DNA of 64,000 bases, taken from contig NZ_BOSG01000001.1 in NCBI RefSeq assembly GCF_018403225.1, positions 2,170,001 to 2,234,000 of the forward strand, given 5' to 3'. Shown piece after piece: positions 35,541 through 44,836 of this stretch (position 1 is its first letter; every line of letters starts with the position of its first letter). The position numbers and the translations under genes were made by a program. The notes under the pieces are model-generated. The model was not told the origin of the DNA and searched no databases. It worked only from the letters and a program-made list of their open reading frames with translations. This DNA is from Paenibacillus sp. J23TS9 (GTDB lineage: Bacteria > Bacillota > Bacilli > Paenibacillales > Paenibacillaceae).

Positions 35541-36512
35541 TTACCACAGTTTATTTTCAGAAACACGTTTGCTGATTGCATTGGCAGAGACGATTAGTAT
35601 GAGACTGATTACCGAATTGAACAGTCCGACTGCCGCTGTAAAGCTGTAGCTTGCTTCGAGTATCCCTTTCCGGTATACATAAGTCGAGATTACATCGGCT
35701 GTTTCATAAGTAAGTGGATTGTAAAGCAATAGCACCTTCTCGCTTCCAACGGAGAGCATATTGCCCATATTCAGGATCAGCATAATCACAATCGTAGGCA
35801 TAATGCCTGGAATGGTTATATGAAAAATCTGTCTCCAGCGGCTTGCTCCGTCGATTTTGGCTGCTTCATACAGTGTGGGATCAATATTCGCAATGGATGC
35901 CAAATAGATGATGGACCCCCATCCGATGCCCTGCCAGATACCGGAGGAAACAAAGATAAAGCGGAACCAGCCTGATTCCTTCAGAAAATCAATCGGGGCA
36001 ATTCCGAACATTCCAATCAGTTGGTTGATGAGACCGTCACGGCTTAAAAAATCAAACATCATGCCCGCAACCACAACAATGGAGATGAAATGCGGCAAAT
36101 AGGAGATCGTCTGAACGAAACGCTTGAACATCATCTTTCGGATTTCATTGAGCAGCAGCGCTAAAATGATCCCAGCCGGAAAACCAAAGATCAGATCATA
36201 AACATTAATCAGAACCGTATTCCGGATCAGCCTCCAAAAATAAATGCCATTAAAAAAGCTGTCAAAATGCTTAAAACCAACCCAATGGCTTCCCCAAATT
36301 CCTTCTGCCGGTGAATAATCCTTAAACGCGATTAACAGCCCGTACATTGGACCATAATGAAAAATAAGATAATAGGCAATGACGGGCAGCGCCATCAGGT
36401 AAATGATCCAGTTGAGACGGAGGTCCTTCCGGATCGTCTGTCCGGTGGAAAGATCCATATTGCTTTTCTCCGGACGCTTGTTCATAAGTTTCTTATTTGA
36501 TACCTGCCACAT
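35541..36512 (-). CDS. Carbohydrate ABC transporter permease, LplB type
   Basis: A 323-residue permease. After a polar N-terminus come six helices, including LMALPVIAYYLIFHYGPMYG and an EAA loop YEAAKIDGASRWRQIFHITI. Together with the LplC-type gene it forms the membrane channel for the lipoprotein encoded just upstream (94-bp gap). The GGGAG ribosome binding site is five bases before ATG. No ATPase gene accompanies the system. Confidence 0.92.
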   Translation of the reverse strand: MWQVSNKKLMNKRPEKSNMDLSTGQTIRKDLRLNWIIYLMALPVIAYYLIFHYGPMYGLLIAFKDYSPAEGIWGSHWVGFKHFDSFFNGIYFWRLIRNTVLINVYDLIFGFPAGIILALLLNEIRKMMFKRFVQTISYLPHFISIVVVAGMMFDFLSRDGLINQLIGMFGIAPIDFLKESGWFRFIFVSSGIWQGIGWGSIIYLASIANIDPTLYEAAKIDGASRWRQIFHITIPGIMPTIVIMLILNMGNMLSVGSEKVLLLYNPLTYETADVISTYVYRKGILEASYSFTAAVGLFNSVISLILIVSANAISKRVSENKLW

Positions 36513-36606
36513 TTGTCTCCCTGCCCTTCGAGTAAGAATCTTCCCGGGAAAAGCCGGGAGATGACCTTGTCATCTCCTACAGCCCAAGTCCCTTTTTAAG
36601 TGAGCA

Positions 36607-38229
36607 TTAACGCTTATTAAACCGATCCAGAGCCGCCTGCTGAATTTTAATGGCATCTTGAATACCCATAGCCTCGATTTTCTTGACATATTTATCGAAG
36701 TTATCCAGCGGCTCAGCGCCCATAATAAATTTCAGGAACATTTCGTCCTTGTACGTGTTAATGTCCGTCATAATGGAAGCATACTGCGAGCTTTCGTCTT
36801 TCGTCGGTGTCACAAGCGGCATTTTGCGTTCCCCGGTTGGCTGAGACCAGACCGAAAGCGCATCCTTCTGGTTTGGCAGCGCCAAATACTGCATTTGGAA
36901 ATCGTCAGAAAGGACAAATGGCGCACTCCATGTGGAACGGTTATGCTTCGCAAACGACTGCTGAAGGCTTACCCCACTCGGCGGGTTAAGCACTTCCGGC
37001 AGGAAGACGGGCTTTCCATTTTCCATGGTGTAGGCTTCGCCCTCTTTACCATAGTTGAACAGCAAATCCCCCTTGTCCCCGTATGCGTAATCGAGCCATT
37101 TGACCGTTTCGACCGGGTTCGGATTACTCGCCGAGATGGCTGCTCCTATTCCGTTTGTCGCAAAATCCTTTTGACCCCAAATCGCCTTGTCACCTTTGTT
37201 CAGTACCGGATATGGAGCGGCAACGAGATTGAAGTTCGGGTCCTTGTCCTTCATCAAATTGGCATATTTACCGATACCGCCGCCATTATATGTCGGAGCT
37301 GCACCGAGCTGGTTGCCCGTCATTTTGGCGTCGAATAATTTATCGTTCGGAGCAGCGAAGTCCTTATCGAGCAGGCCTTCCTTATACCATTTGTTCATCG
37401 TGGTCAGAAATTCTTTATACTCTGGCTGAATCGGACCATATTTCACACTGTTATCGATCTGGTAGAACCCATAGTTGATACCCCAGGCACCCAGGAAAGG
37501 AGCGTCGATACCCATATCATCCTTGGTGATGTAGAGAGGGATTTCATCAGCTTTGCCGTTTCCGTTGGGATCTTTCTCTTTAAACGCCTTCAGCACTTGA
37601 TACCACTCATCAATCGTCGTTGGCATTTCAAGTCCGAGTTTATCCAGCCAGTCTTTGCGGATGGAAGGACCGTAGAACACCCGGACCTTATCACCGCCGC
37701 GGAAGAATGGGAACATATATAAACTTCCGTCATCCGTGGTCACCTGCTTTTTCCAATCCGGATGCTCATCCAGCAGCTTCTTCAAGTTCGGCGCATATTG
37801 ATCGATAAGATCATTCAATTTAATAATTTTGTTATCCTGGATCGCTTTCTCCGGTCCTCCAGGGTAACCGATCCATCCCGTCTCTATTACATCCGGCAGC
37901 TTCTCGGAGACCATCATGAGATTGAACTGCTCCGACGCTTGAGCCGCGTCTGTCGGCGGGTGCTGGAAATCGACCTTTACTCCGGTAACGTTCTCAAGTT
38001 CTTTATACATGCCCATTTCTGCATATGTTTTCATTTGTGCTGCAGCTGCAGGGTGCATGCTCACCCAATATGTAAGATGATTCAGCTTTGGAGCCTCGGC
38101 AGTCTTGCCTTCTGAAGAAGCCTCTCCCTTTGCCTGATCCTTACCTGAACCGCTGCCACATGCGGCGAGAGATAAAGCCAAGGCGGTTACCAAGAGCATT
38201 TGACCCAACTTTTTAACTTTTCTTTCCAT
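36607..38229 (-). CDS. Extracellular solute-binding lipoprotein, LipO/YtcQ type
   Basis: A 540-residue substrate-binding protein. Signal peptide MERKVKKLGQMLLVTALALS, lipobox LAACGS, a Gly/Ser/Lys linker, then the family-1 sugar-binding fold (LNHLTYWVSMHPAAAAQMKT, IKLNDLIDQYAPN, DEWYQVLKAFKEKDPNGNGK, a calcium-loop-like segment). GGGAGG ribosome binding site. It is the first of three transporter genes and lies 242 bp after the GH29 gene, so it probably has its own promoter within the same locus. Confidence 0.92.
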   Translation of the reverse strand: MERKVKKLGQMLLVTALALSLAACGSGSGKDQAKGEASSEGKTAEAPKLNHLTYWVSMHPAAAAQMKTYAEMGMYKELENVTGVKVDFQHPPTDAAQASEQFNLMMVSEKLPDVIETGWIGYPGGPEKAIQDNKIIKLNDLIDQYAPNLKKLLDEHPDWKKQVTTDDGSLYMFPFFRGGDKVRVFYGPSIRKDWLDKLGLEMPTTIDEWYQVLKAFKEKDPNGNGKADEIPLYITKDDMGIDAPFLGAWGINYGFYQIDNSVKYGPIQPEYKEFLTTMNKWYKEGLLDKDFAAPNDKLFDAKMTGNQLGAAPTYNGGGIGKYANLMKDKDPNFNLVAAPYPVLNKGDKAIWGQKDFATNGIGAAISASNPNPVETVKWLDYAYGDKGDLLFNYGKEGEAYTMENGKPVFLPEVLNPPSGVSLQQSFAKHNRSTWSAPFVLSDDFQMQYLALPNQKDALSVWSQPTGERKMPLVTPTKDESSQYASIMTDINTYKDEMFLKFIMGAEPLDNFDKYVKKIEAMGIQDAIKIQQAALDRFNKR

Positions 38230-38471
38230 GAAAGCGCCTCCCTTTTATTCATATCGAATGTTCCGGACTTTCGTTTCACCGATCAGCCGGTATGCAAAGT
38301 ATAGAGAATAGTCACAGCCGTTAGGAACTGGAACATTTTCACAAGACCTGTATTTTCGTAAGATTACGGACTGACGATTCTAATGTTCACTTGCAATTTT
38401 AAATATTGTTGGATCTCTCAATCGTAGAAAACACCTGTAACGGCGGGCTTTTCACATATTTCCGATGCCTT
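38230..38471. other. Intergenic region between the binding-protein and GH29 genes
   Basis: 242 bp without a convincing gene, terminator or consensus promoter. A TATACT box near 38300 on the minus strand lacks a good -35, as expected for an activator-driven promoter of the YtdP/AraC type. Confidence 0.35.
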
Positions 38472-40244
38472 TTAAGCACTCGGATCTTCATCGACACGAA
38501 CAAGCCTTACCGCCCGGAGCTTCACTGGGTCGGCATGCCATATTTCCGTAAACCGGGGAGACGGATCCTTGAGTTTAGACGAGATGAGTGTTAAAGAATA
38601 AGTCCCTGGTGCGTCCCAACGTACCTTACCTAAGCTGGACAATACAGCGGTGTACGGATGCTGGCATGAAGGAGAATCCTGATCTGCCGCATCCTCTCTT
38701 GGATCAATGGCTTTGCATTGTCCTGCAGTTTCCAAGAGCACGGGTTCTGGATACAAATCTGCCCAAACCTGGTCTTGTCGTTTATAACTGACCAGAAAGA
38801 CCTCATAAGTTCCTGGATCAACAAGTTTAAAGGTCCATTCCGCACTCCGGAGTGCGGGAATTCCCGCCTCTTCATCAGCAGCACGGACAAGACTATTTTG
38901 AGCAAGCGGCACATCCAGCTGAAATGAACGATAAGGCAGCTGGATGAGTGAACGGTCAAAGTCATTCTCGCCTTCCAGCTCTAGCACGATCACGGACACA
39001 TAAGTGTCTGTTGGCTGTGGGGGCATTTGTAGGCTCAATGTATGCAGATTCATCCCCTCATCATAGGTATGCTCAAATCCAAGCTCTTCTTTGTTCGGAT
39101 CAGCCAAGCTATAGGCACAGAGCACATGATTTCGTATTCCGTTGATCCGAAGCCCATTCTCTGGCCATTTGTTATTGTGAATATGCAGATACAACCGTCC
39201 AGGCCGGGTCGTAATCCCTCCCCACTGCAGCTCACTTGGAAATGGGCTTCCGTCCGTTCCATAGATGGCTTCCGCATTCCGGTGAGTCCATTCGCCAACC
39301 TCACGCAACCGTTGCGCCGATAACTCAGGTATCTCGCCTTCCGGAGTCGGTCCCACATTAAGCAGCAGGTTGCCACCTTTTCCAACCACATTCACAAGCT
39401 TATGAATCAATGACTCAGCCGTTTTCCACACTTGATCCCGGGTCGTGTAACCCCAAGACTGATTGAGCGTCATCGGTGTTTCCCAAGGCCTCCTGTCCTC
39501 TCCACTCATGCCAATTTCATTGTCGCCTTTGGACACATAATCGCCCATACCCATAAAATGGGAAACCCTTGAATTCATTAAGCATTCCGGTTGGAGACTG
39601 CGCACATACTGAACAATGTCCTTACTGTCCTCCTCAGACAAGCCTCCCGCCGTATCAAACCATAATAGCCCGATCTTCCCGTATTCGGTCAGCAACTCCC
39701 TGAGCTGGGGCTTTACTTTGCCTTCCCAGTATTCAGAAAACCGCTTCTCTTCCTGCTTGTAATCCCAGGTGTTGTTATGCTCTTTATGAAGCGAATGCGG
39801 ATGATGCCAATCAATGACATGAGAATAGTAGAAACAGAGTGTGATCCCTGCTTCCTGGCATGCCTCCGCCAGTTCTTTCATCGGGTCACGGCCAAACGGT
39901 GAAGCATCCATAATGTTGAAGGGATCTGCCTCAGATTGAAACATGGCGAAGCCGTCATGATGTTTTGCAGTGATGACGATATATCGCATTCCCGCCTCCT
40001 TCGCCAGCGTTACCCAGGCTTTTGCGTTAAAGGCTGTTGGATTAAACTGCGCCGCCAGCTTCTCATATTCATGTACCGGCAGCTTCTGTGCATACATAAA
40101 CCACTCGCCTTGAGCGGGAATCGCATATAATCCCCAGTGGATGAACATACCGAACCTTGATTGGGTCCACCATTCTGTTTTCTGATCCCGATCTGCCATC
40201 TTCACAAGATTTAGTCCATCCTTGCGTTTACCTTGTTCATCCAT
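38472..40244 (-). CDS. GH29-family alpha-L-fucosidase (intracellular)
   Basis: A 590-residue enzyme. GH29 hallmarks are WTQSRFGMFIHWGLYA (about 26-41), TAKHHDGFAMF (92-102), YYSHVIDWHHP and LLWFDTAGG with the nucleophile Asp197. An additional beta-sandwich module follows (about 350-590). There is no signal peptide, so it acts on oligosaccharides after uptake. It should cleave alpha-L-fucosyl or related residues. GAGGGGG ribosome binding site, 16 bp after the GH88 gene, so the two hydrolases are co-transcribed. Confidence 0.9.
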   Translation of the reverse strand: MDEQGKRKDGLNLVKMADRDQKTEWWTQSRFGMFIHWGLYAIPAQGEWFMYAQKLPVHEYEKLAAQFNPTAFNAKAWVTLAKEAGMRYIVITAKHHDGFAMFQSEADPFNIMDASPFGRDPMKELAEACQEAGITLCFYYSHVIDWHHPHSLHKEHNNTWDYKQEEKRFSEYWEGKVKPQLRELLTEYGKIGLLWFDTAGGLSEEDSKDIVQYVRSLQPECLMNSRVSHFMGMGDYVSKGDNEIGMSGEDRRPWETPMTLNQSWGYTTRDQVWKTAESLIHKLVNVVGKGGNLLLNVGPTPEGEIPELSAQRLREVGEWTHRNAEAIYGTDGSPFPSELQWGGITTRPGRLYLHIHNNKWPENGLRINGIRNHVLCAYSLADPNKEELGFEHTYDEGMNLHTLSLQMPPQPTDTYVSVIVLELEGENDFDRSLIQLPYRSFQLDVPLAQNSLVRAADEEAGIPALRSAEWTFKLVDPGTYEVFLVSYKRQDQVWADLYPEPVLLETAGQCKAIDPREDAADQDSPSCQHPYTAVLSSLGKVRWDAPGTYSLTLISSKLKDPSPRFTEIWHADPVKLRAVRLVRVDEDPSA

Positions 40245-40260
40245 ATGTTCCGCCCCCTCT

Positions 40261-41448
40261 TTACCAATAAGGCTTCCAGTCTCTAGTTACACGTATAAGT
40301 GCTTCATACATGTAATAGTCACCCCAGATGCAGCATTCGTCCACACCGTTGTTTCCTGGTTTACTGTATACCGCATGTAGTAAAATTCCGTTTGATTCCG
40401 GCACTTCCTGCGTCATGTAATGATCAATCAGAGATTCCAGAATCAGCAAAGCCGCATTTTCATATTTGCGTTTAAGCGGGTCCGTCATCGGAAGATGAGC
40501 AGACGTTTCCAGCAGACCACATACGGCGATGGCAGCAGCCGAGCTGTCCCTTTCTTCCTTGCCTTCTGTAAATATCAGATCCCAGTAGCAAACATAGTCC
40601 TCCGGAAGCCTGTTCAGAAAATAGTTTGATATTTTTTTTGTTAGATCGATCAACTGAGTATCGCCTGTATAGCGGTAAGAAAGCGGAAATCCGTATATCC
40701 CCCATGCCTGACCGCGAGACCAGCATGAATCATCCGCATGCCCTTGAGCTGTCGAGCCATATTTAGGTGCCCCCGTCTCGGTATCCATATAAAAGGTATG
40801 GAAACTAGAGGCGTCCTCGCGAATGAGATGCTCAGCAGACATCAGGACATGGGATGCCGCAGCTTCATAATATTTACTGTCACCTGACACTTCACTTGCC
40901 CAATATAGCAGCGGTAAATTCATCAAACAGTCGATAATCATCCTGCCCTGCTGCTTCGGATCGCTCAGATTTCCCCAAGCCTGGATGATCCCGGCTTTCT
41001 CCAGATAACGGATATATAATAGGTCGGCGGCTTCCAAAGCGAGCCGTTTGGCCTCTTCATTCCCTGTCAGCTTGTACGCCGACACGCAGGAAAGCGTATA
41101 CAAAAATCCGAGATCATGGGTGTCTGTGTAACGGCGTTCCTCGATCCGCTGTCTGTAACTGCCAAGCTGCCTTTCTGCCGCATGCCGGTATTTCTCAGCA
41201 CCTGTTGTCTCATACGCGAGCCATAGCATTCCTGTCCAGAATGCCGGTGTCCATTCGGTATTGCCCACCTGCCGGTATATGTTACCCGTACTGGCTTCTG
41301 AAGGAAAAGTGTCCGCGAACGTTTCAAGATTCCGGTCCACTTGTCCCAAAATAAATGTGATCGCATCTTGGCATCGCTCTCTTGTGAGCCGCGGGGCTTG
41401 ATCATACCTGTTCGTTTCCTGAGTTTCTTCGTCTCTGACCTGTTTCAT
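40261..41448 (-). CDS. ugl: GH88-family unsaturated glucuronyl hydrolase
   Basis: A 395-residue (alpha/alpha)6-barrel enzyme with the two catalytic-type aspartates in DTHDLGF (Asp112) and DCLMNLPL (Asp173), plus GHADDSCWSRGQAWG and the C-terminal GVDECCIWGDYYMYEAL, which match the Bacillus sp. GL1 UGL pattern. It hydrates and releases unsaturated (4,5-) uronic acid ends left by polysaccharide lyases. No signal peptide, so it is cytoplasmic. First gene of the hydrolase pair. Paired with a fucosidase and sugar uptake genes, it suggests use of a lyase-cut, fucose-containing acidic polysaccharide. Confidence 0.93.
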   Translation of the reverse strand: MKQVRDEETQETNRYDQAPRLTRERCQDAITFILGQVDRNLETFADTFPSEASTGNIYRQVGNTEWTPAFWTGMLWLAYETTGAEKYRHAAERQLGSYRQRIEERRYTDTHDLGFLYTLSCVSAYKLTGNEEAKRLALEAADLLYIRYLEKAGIIQAWGNLSDPKQQGRMIIDCLMNLPLLYWASEVSGDSKYYEAAASHVLMSAEHLIREDASSFHTFYMDTETGAPKYGSTAQGHADDSCWSRGQAWGIYGFPLSYRYTGDTQLIDLTKKISNYFLNRLPEDYVCYWDLIFTEGKEERDSSAAAIAVCGLLETSAHLPMTDPLKRKYENAALLILESLIDHYMTQEVPESNGILLHAVYSKPGNNGVDECCIWGDYYMYEALIRVTRDWKPYW

Positions 41449-41608
41449 GATTGCATTCCTCCCAGCGATTGAAGAATCGTCTTGGGTTGAATTGTAACCA
41501 GTATTAGCCCCTTATCACAATCGTTATATTTTCTGATGTACTGCTGTTTTTACTTCATTTAAGCTGAGAAGAAAAAAAGTCTGCCTTGTTTAAACATCGT
41601 TCCATTGC

Positions 41609-41659
41609 AAAAAAGCCCTCGAAATGTTCACCTCCTACTACAAGGGGTTCATTTCAAGG
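41609..41659 (-). terminator. Terminator of the TauE-family gene
   Basis: CCTTGAAATG pairs with CATTTCGAGG (one wobble) around a loop with internal GAAC/GTTC pairing, followed by GCTTTTTT on the minus strand, 30 bp after the stop. Confidence 0.75.
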
Positions 41660-41688
41660 ACCAATTTTTAAACTGCCAGTATGCTGCG

Positions 41689-42489
41689 TTACGAGGAAAA
41701 AATTCCCCACCAGATTTTGATTGCGGTGACTGCGATTAGTACGGCTAGGCCGACACGCAAATATTTGACGTTTAAATGACGGCTCACCCGTGTGCCAATC
41801 GGTGCGCCCAGCACACTGCCTATAACGGTGAAGAGCGTTGGCAGAAAAGGGATTCCTCCTCCAATAAGTTTACCAGACACGCCGCCAATAGCAGAGATAA
41901 ATACAATGGCGAGCGAGGAGGCTACCGTAACCCGGGTAGGGATTTGCAGCAATGTCAACATGATCGGAATAAGGATGAAAGAGCCTCCCGCTCCAACGAT
42001 TCCGGATACGATCCCGACAAGCAGCGCCGCAGTCGAGGCAGCGATTGGATTGAACGTAATGGTGTCCAGCGTCGCTTCATCCCGGCTTCCCCTGTTTGGT
42101 ATCAGCATCAGAATGACAGCAATAATAGCCAACACGCCATACACGATGTTTATCGTATCACTGGGGAGATATCTTGAGCTGACGCTCCCTCCCAGGCTGC
42201 CGATCAGAATGCTGATTCCCATGTTCGTGATCAAGCCCATATGCATTAGCGGCTTTTCTGTTTTACTCTGTTTCCTGAATGCAAGCATACCGGCCAACGA
42301 GGAAAAGAAAACCTGGAACATACTAATTGATGAAACCTCTTTGGCTGTAAAACTGCCAGCATGAAACAGTTCAGGAACGTATAGAAGCAGCGGATAATTA
42401 ATGATGGCTCCGCCAATACCAAGCAGTCCCGAAAAGAAGGAGCCAACCATCCCGATTAGAAACATAATGATAAATCCGGTTACTTCCAT
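41689..42489 (-). CDS. yrkJ: TauE/SafE-family sulfur-compound exporter
   Basis: A 266-residue, eight-helix membrane protein with the repeated family motif GLLGIGGAIINYPLLL in the first half and GIVGAGGSFILIPIML in the second. TauE/SafE proteins move sulfite, thiosulfate or related anions. It corresponds in family and context to YrkJ of the B. subtilis yrkEFHIJ cluster. ATG at 42489 has AGGTGG nine bases upstream. A small plus-strand gene separates it from the rest of the sulfur operon, so it may be transcribed separately. Confidence 0.88.
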   Translation of the reverse strand: MEVTGFIIMFLIGMVGSFFSGLLGIGGAIINYPLLLYVPELFHAGSFTAKEVSSISMFQVFFSSLAGMLAFRKQSKTEKPLMHMGLITNMGISILIGSLGGSVSSRYLPSDTINIVYGVLAIIAVILMLIPNRGSRDEATLDTITFNPIAASTAALLVGIVSGIVGAGGSFILIPIMLTLLQIPTRVTVASSLAIVFISAIGGVSGKLIGGGIPFLPTLFTVIGSVLGAPIGTRVSRHLNVKYLRVGLAVLIAVTAIKIWWGIFSS

Positions 42490-42615
42490 ATTAGTGCACC
42501 ACCTCTGCCGATCCATTTTCGTATAAACTTTTTGAAATGCACTATACTAACAGCACAAGAAGCGTTATAATAAACAAAACCAAGTAATTCAATGGGAATA
42601 GGATGGTGAATGAGC

Positions 42616-42780
42616 ATGCTGGCCAAAATTAAAAGCCTGTTTCAGGATCGCTGCCCGGATTGTTCCGAACCGCTCGTTGCTGAATCAGATCATCTCCGCT
42701 GCATCAAGAGCTGCCCGAATCAACATTATACAGAAGAAACCTACTCCCATCTAAATGTCAGAATTATATATCACAGTTAA
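42616..42780 (+). CDS. Small zinc-ribbon-like protein (two CxxC-type pairs)
   Basis: A 54-residue protein, MLAKIKSLFQDRCPDCSEPL followed by LRCIKSCPNQHYTEETYSHL. CPDC and CIKSC place four cysteines at spacing typical of a zinc ribbon. A second ATG two codons earlier (42610) is possible; the chosen one has GGTGA six bases upstream. It is transcribed opposite to its sulfur-gene neighbours and ends in a strong terminator. Function unknown. Confidence 0.75.
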   Translation: MLAKIKSLFQDRCPDCSEPLVAESDHLRCIKSCPNQHYTEETYSHLNVRIIYHS

Positions 42781-42797
42781 CTGTTTCGATAAAATTA

Positions 42798-42833
42798 CAA
42801 ACACTCCGTGATACCGGAGTGTTTGCTTTTTTA
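42798..42833 (+). terminator. Terminator of the small zinc-ribbon gene
   Basis: CAAACACTCCG-TGATAC-CGGAGTGTTTG hairpin followed by CTTTTTT. Confidence 0.92.
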
Positions 42834-42959
42834 TGAGCTGTTCTTGAATCAATTTCATAACTCACTAAAACGATAACATTGAAACTATATATAGACCAAT
42901 AAAACCGTTTGGATCTATATATAGCCTTGATTGAAGCGGCTTAATAAAATTGATTCCTC

Positions 42960-43187
42960 TTACTTCTTTTTTATCCAAAACGTATAAATACCGTTTTCTT
43001 CTTTGCTCTCCAGCAGTTGGTGGCCTGTAGAGTTAGCCCAGCCGGTCAGATCATTTTTTGATCCCTTATCTGTCGACTGAACTTCTAGAATTTGACCCGT
43101 TTGCAATTCCTCAATCGCTTTTTTGGTTCTTACGATCGGCATTGGACAGGCAAGCCCCTTGGCATCAAGCACTTTATCTGCGTTCAT
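42960..43187 (-). CDS. yrkI: TusA-family sulfurtransferase (sulfur carrier)
   Basis: A 75-residue TusA-fold protein with the defining GLACPMP motif; Cys14 carries the sulfane sulfur. The C-terminal half matches the sulfurtransferase fold (STDKGSKNDLTGWANSTGHQ). AGAGGTGG precedes the ATG six bases upstream. An upstream extension of the frame is not supported because it runs back into the previous gene. It is last of the sulfur operon, 37 bp after the rhodanese-MBL gene. Confidence 0.9.
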   Translation of the reverse strand: MNADKVLDAKGLACPMPIVRTKKAIEELQTGQILEVQSTDKGSKNDLTGWANSTGHQLLESKEENGIYTFWIKKK

Positions 43188-43224
43188 GAATATCCACCTC
43201 TTATCTCTCTTTAAAATTACAATA

Positions 43225-44382
43225 TTATTTATCGTGTACGGCACAGCGGTTAGGTCCCATTTCCATTTCGCGCTGCTGCTCTTCATCCGGATTGATTTTG
43301 CCCATGTTCGTCTGACGGATTTCTTGATAAGCATTAGGCTGAGGCGGCAGATTTTCGGTTACTGTTTTTCTGAATTCTGTTTCATCCGCCATATTAAGGC
43401 CCGGGTTGTGACTGAACAAAGCTCCCAGCTTCGCCGCAACCTTCCCTTGCTCGTCAAGCTCGGTTACTTTGCCAAAATGAGCAGGCAGTACAACCAGCTG
43501 TTCAGGAAGGCTTCCATAGAGCTCATACAAGGAATTCCGGAGATCACTGACCCAATCCTCGGCTTTGCCGGCAAGATCCGGACGGCCGATCGAGGCGATA
43601 AACAGTATATCACCTGTCAGCAGGTATTGGTCATCAATCAGAAAAGAAGTGCTGCCGATCGTGTGACCTGGGGTATAAATCGGGTGGATCTTTACTTTGC
43701 CATTACCAATTAGAAGGTCGTCATTCTCCACAAGCTGATTATACGGGTAGGTTACTTCATCCGCATCCTTAGGAGGCAGCCAGTAGGAAGCTCCTGCAGC
43801 TTGGGATAAATCCCGTCCTCCGGAAATATGGTCAGCATGCAGATGGGTATCCAGTACATGTTTAATCTGTACATTATGCTTTTTTGCAAAATCAATATAT
43901 GGCTGTATCATACGAGCTGTATCTATAACTACTGCCTCATCTTCAGAAAGCACCATATAGGAAAGACAACCTTTGCCGATTCTGACAAACTGATAGATTT
44001 CCCCGCCACTCTGCAGCTCTCCGACTTTGACAGGCTCCAGATGTTCACTCCACAGCTTCATGCCGCCTTCAAGGTAATATATATTTTCACGTCCGGTTTC
44101 CGCAATCTGCTCTCCGATGAACTGGGATGAGCCTTCTTTGGCGCAAACGACAAGGAGACGCTTATTGTCAGGAATTCGGTCAAGCGCAGGATCGATACCA
44201 TCCAGCAGTTCGAAGTAAGGGATGTTGATCACTTCAATATTCTCGCCTTCGATTTTCCAATCATTAAATTCTGTCTCATTACGAACGTCCAGTACAAACA
44301 GTTCCTCGTGACCTGCAACGATCTGCGTCAATTCTTGAGGCGTCATTTTGGTAAGTGATGATTGCTTCGTCTCTTCAGACAT
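43225..44382 (-). CDS. yrkH: Rhodanese-MBL-fold fusion, persulfide dioxygenase/CstB-like
   Basis: A 385-residue protein. The N-terminal rhodanese domain ([11 protein letters not shown]; active Cys in [10 protein letters not shown], about 107-116) is fused to a metallo-beta-lactamase domain with [12 protein letters not shown] (about 180-191), [10 protein letters not shown] and LTGDILFI, giving the iron-binding site of ETHE1-type persulfide dioxygenases. This is the YrkH/CstB architecture, although the order (rhodanese first) and single rhodanese are variants. It would oxidise protein or low-molecular-weight persulfides to sulfite and thiosulfate. GAGGAGG ribosome binding site; 32 bp after the DsrE gene. 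Confidence 0.9.
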   Translation of the reverse strand: MSEETKQSSLTKMTPQELTQIVAGHEELFVLDVRNETEFNDWKIEGENIEVINIPYFELLDGIDPALDRIPDNKRLLVVCAKEGSSQFIGEQIAETGRENIYYLEGGMKLWSEHLEPVKVGELQSGGEIYQFVRIGKGCLSYMVLSEDEAVVIDTARMIQPYIDFAKKHNVQIKHVLDTHLHADHISGGRDLSQAAGASYWLPPKDADEVTYPYNQLVENDDLLIGNGKVKIHPIYTPGHTIGSTSFLIDDQYLLTGDILFIASIGRPDLAGKAEDWVSDLRNSLYELYGSLPEQLVVLPAHFGKVTELDEQGKVAAKLGALFSHNPGLNMADETEFRKTVTENLPPQPNAYQEIRQTNMGKINPDEEQQREMEMGPNRCAVHDK

Positions 44383-44414
44383 GGTTTCTCCTCCTCTTTG
44401 ATGTCAAAACGTAT

Positions 44415-44810
44415 TTAAAACGATAAGGAAATGTTAGCATCCTTGGCGTAATCGATAAAAGTCGCTGCTCCGCCCACTTCAATGCCGTCGATAAAGTCTT
44501 CTTCTTTCAGGTTCATCACATCCATGGTCATTTGACAGGCAATGATTTTCACACCCAATTCTTGAGCCATCGATACGAGCTCCGGAATGGAAGGCACATT
44601 CGCATTTTTGAAGCCCTCTGCAAAATGTTCAGCACCCGCTGGCATAGGAAGCTGCTGATGAGCTTGCTTGTGTATCAGGTTCAGACCCTCAAATGTAAAG
44701 AAGATGCCTACTTCTGCGTCGCTTGCCGCTGCGGCCGTTGCGATGTTGAAAACCTTGTATGCGTCGAACATTCCACCGTTTGCTGCGATAATTGCTACTT
44801 TAGTTGCCAT
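44415..44810 (-). CDS. yrkE: DsrE/DrsH-family sulfur relay protein
   Basis: A 131-residue alpha/beta protein. VAIIAANGGMFDAYKVFNIA starts the Rossmann-like DsrE fold; the conserved cysteine is in IIACQMTMDV (about residue 95), preceded by a helix in which DsrE proteins hold the sulfur acceptor. It should relay sulfur between the rhodanese and TusA partners. GGAGG is ten bases upstream of ATG. Part of the sulfur operon, matching YrkE. Confidence 0.9.
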   Translation of the reverse strand: MATKVAIIAANGGMFDAYKVFNIATAAAASDAEVGIFFTFEGLNLIHKQAHQQLPMPAGAEHFAEGFKNANVPSIPELVSMAQELGVKIIACQMTMDVMNLKEEDFIDGIEVGGAATFIDYAKDANISLSF

Positions 44811-44836
44811 TTTATTTTTTCCTCCAATAGGTTAAT

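Noticed and set aside
36658..37338. Long open frame antisense to the solute-binding lipoprotein gene
   Set aside because: Shadow of a well-supported gene, without a ribosome binding site or recognisable motif.
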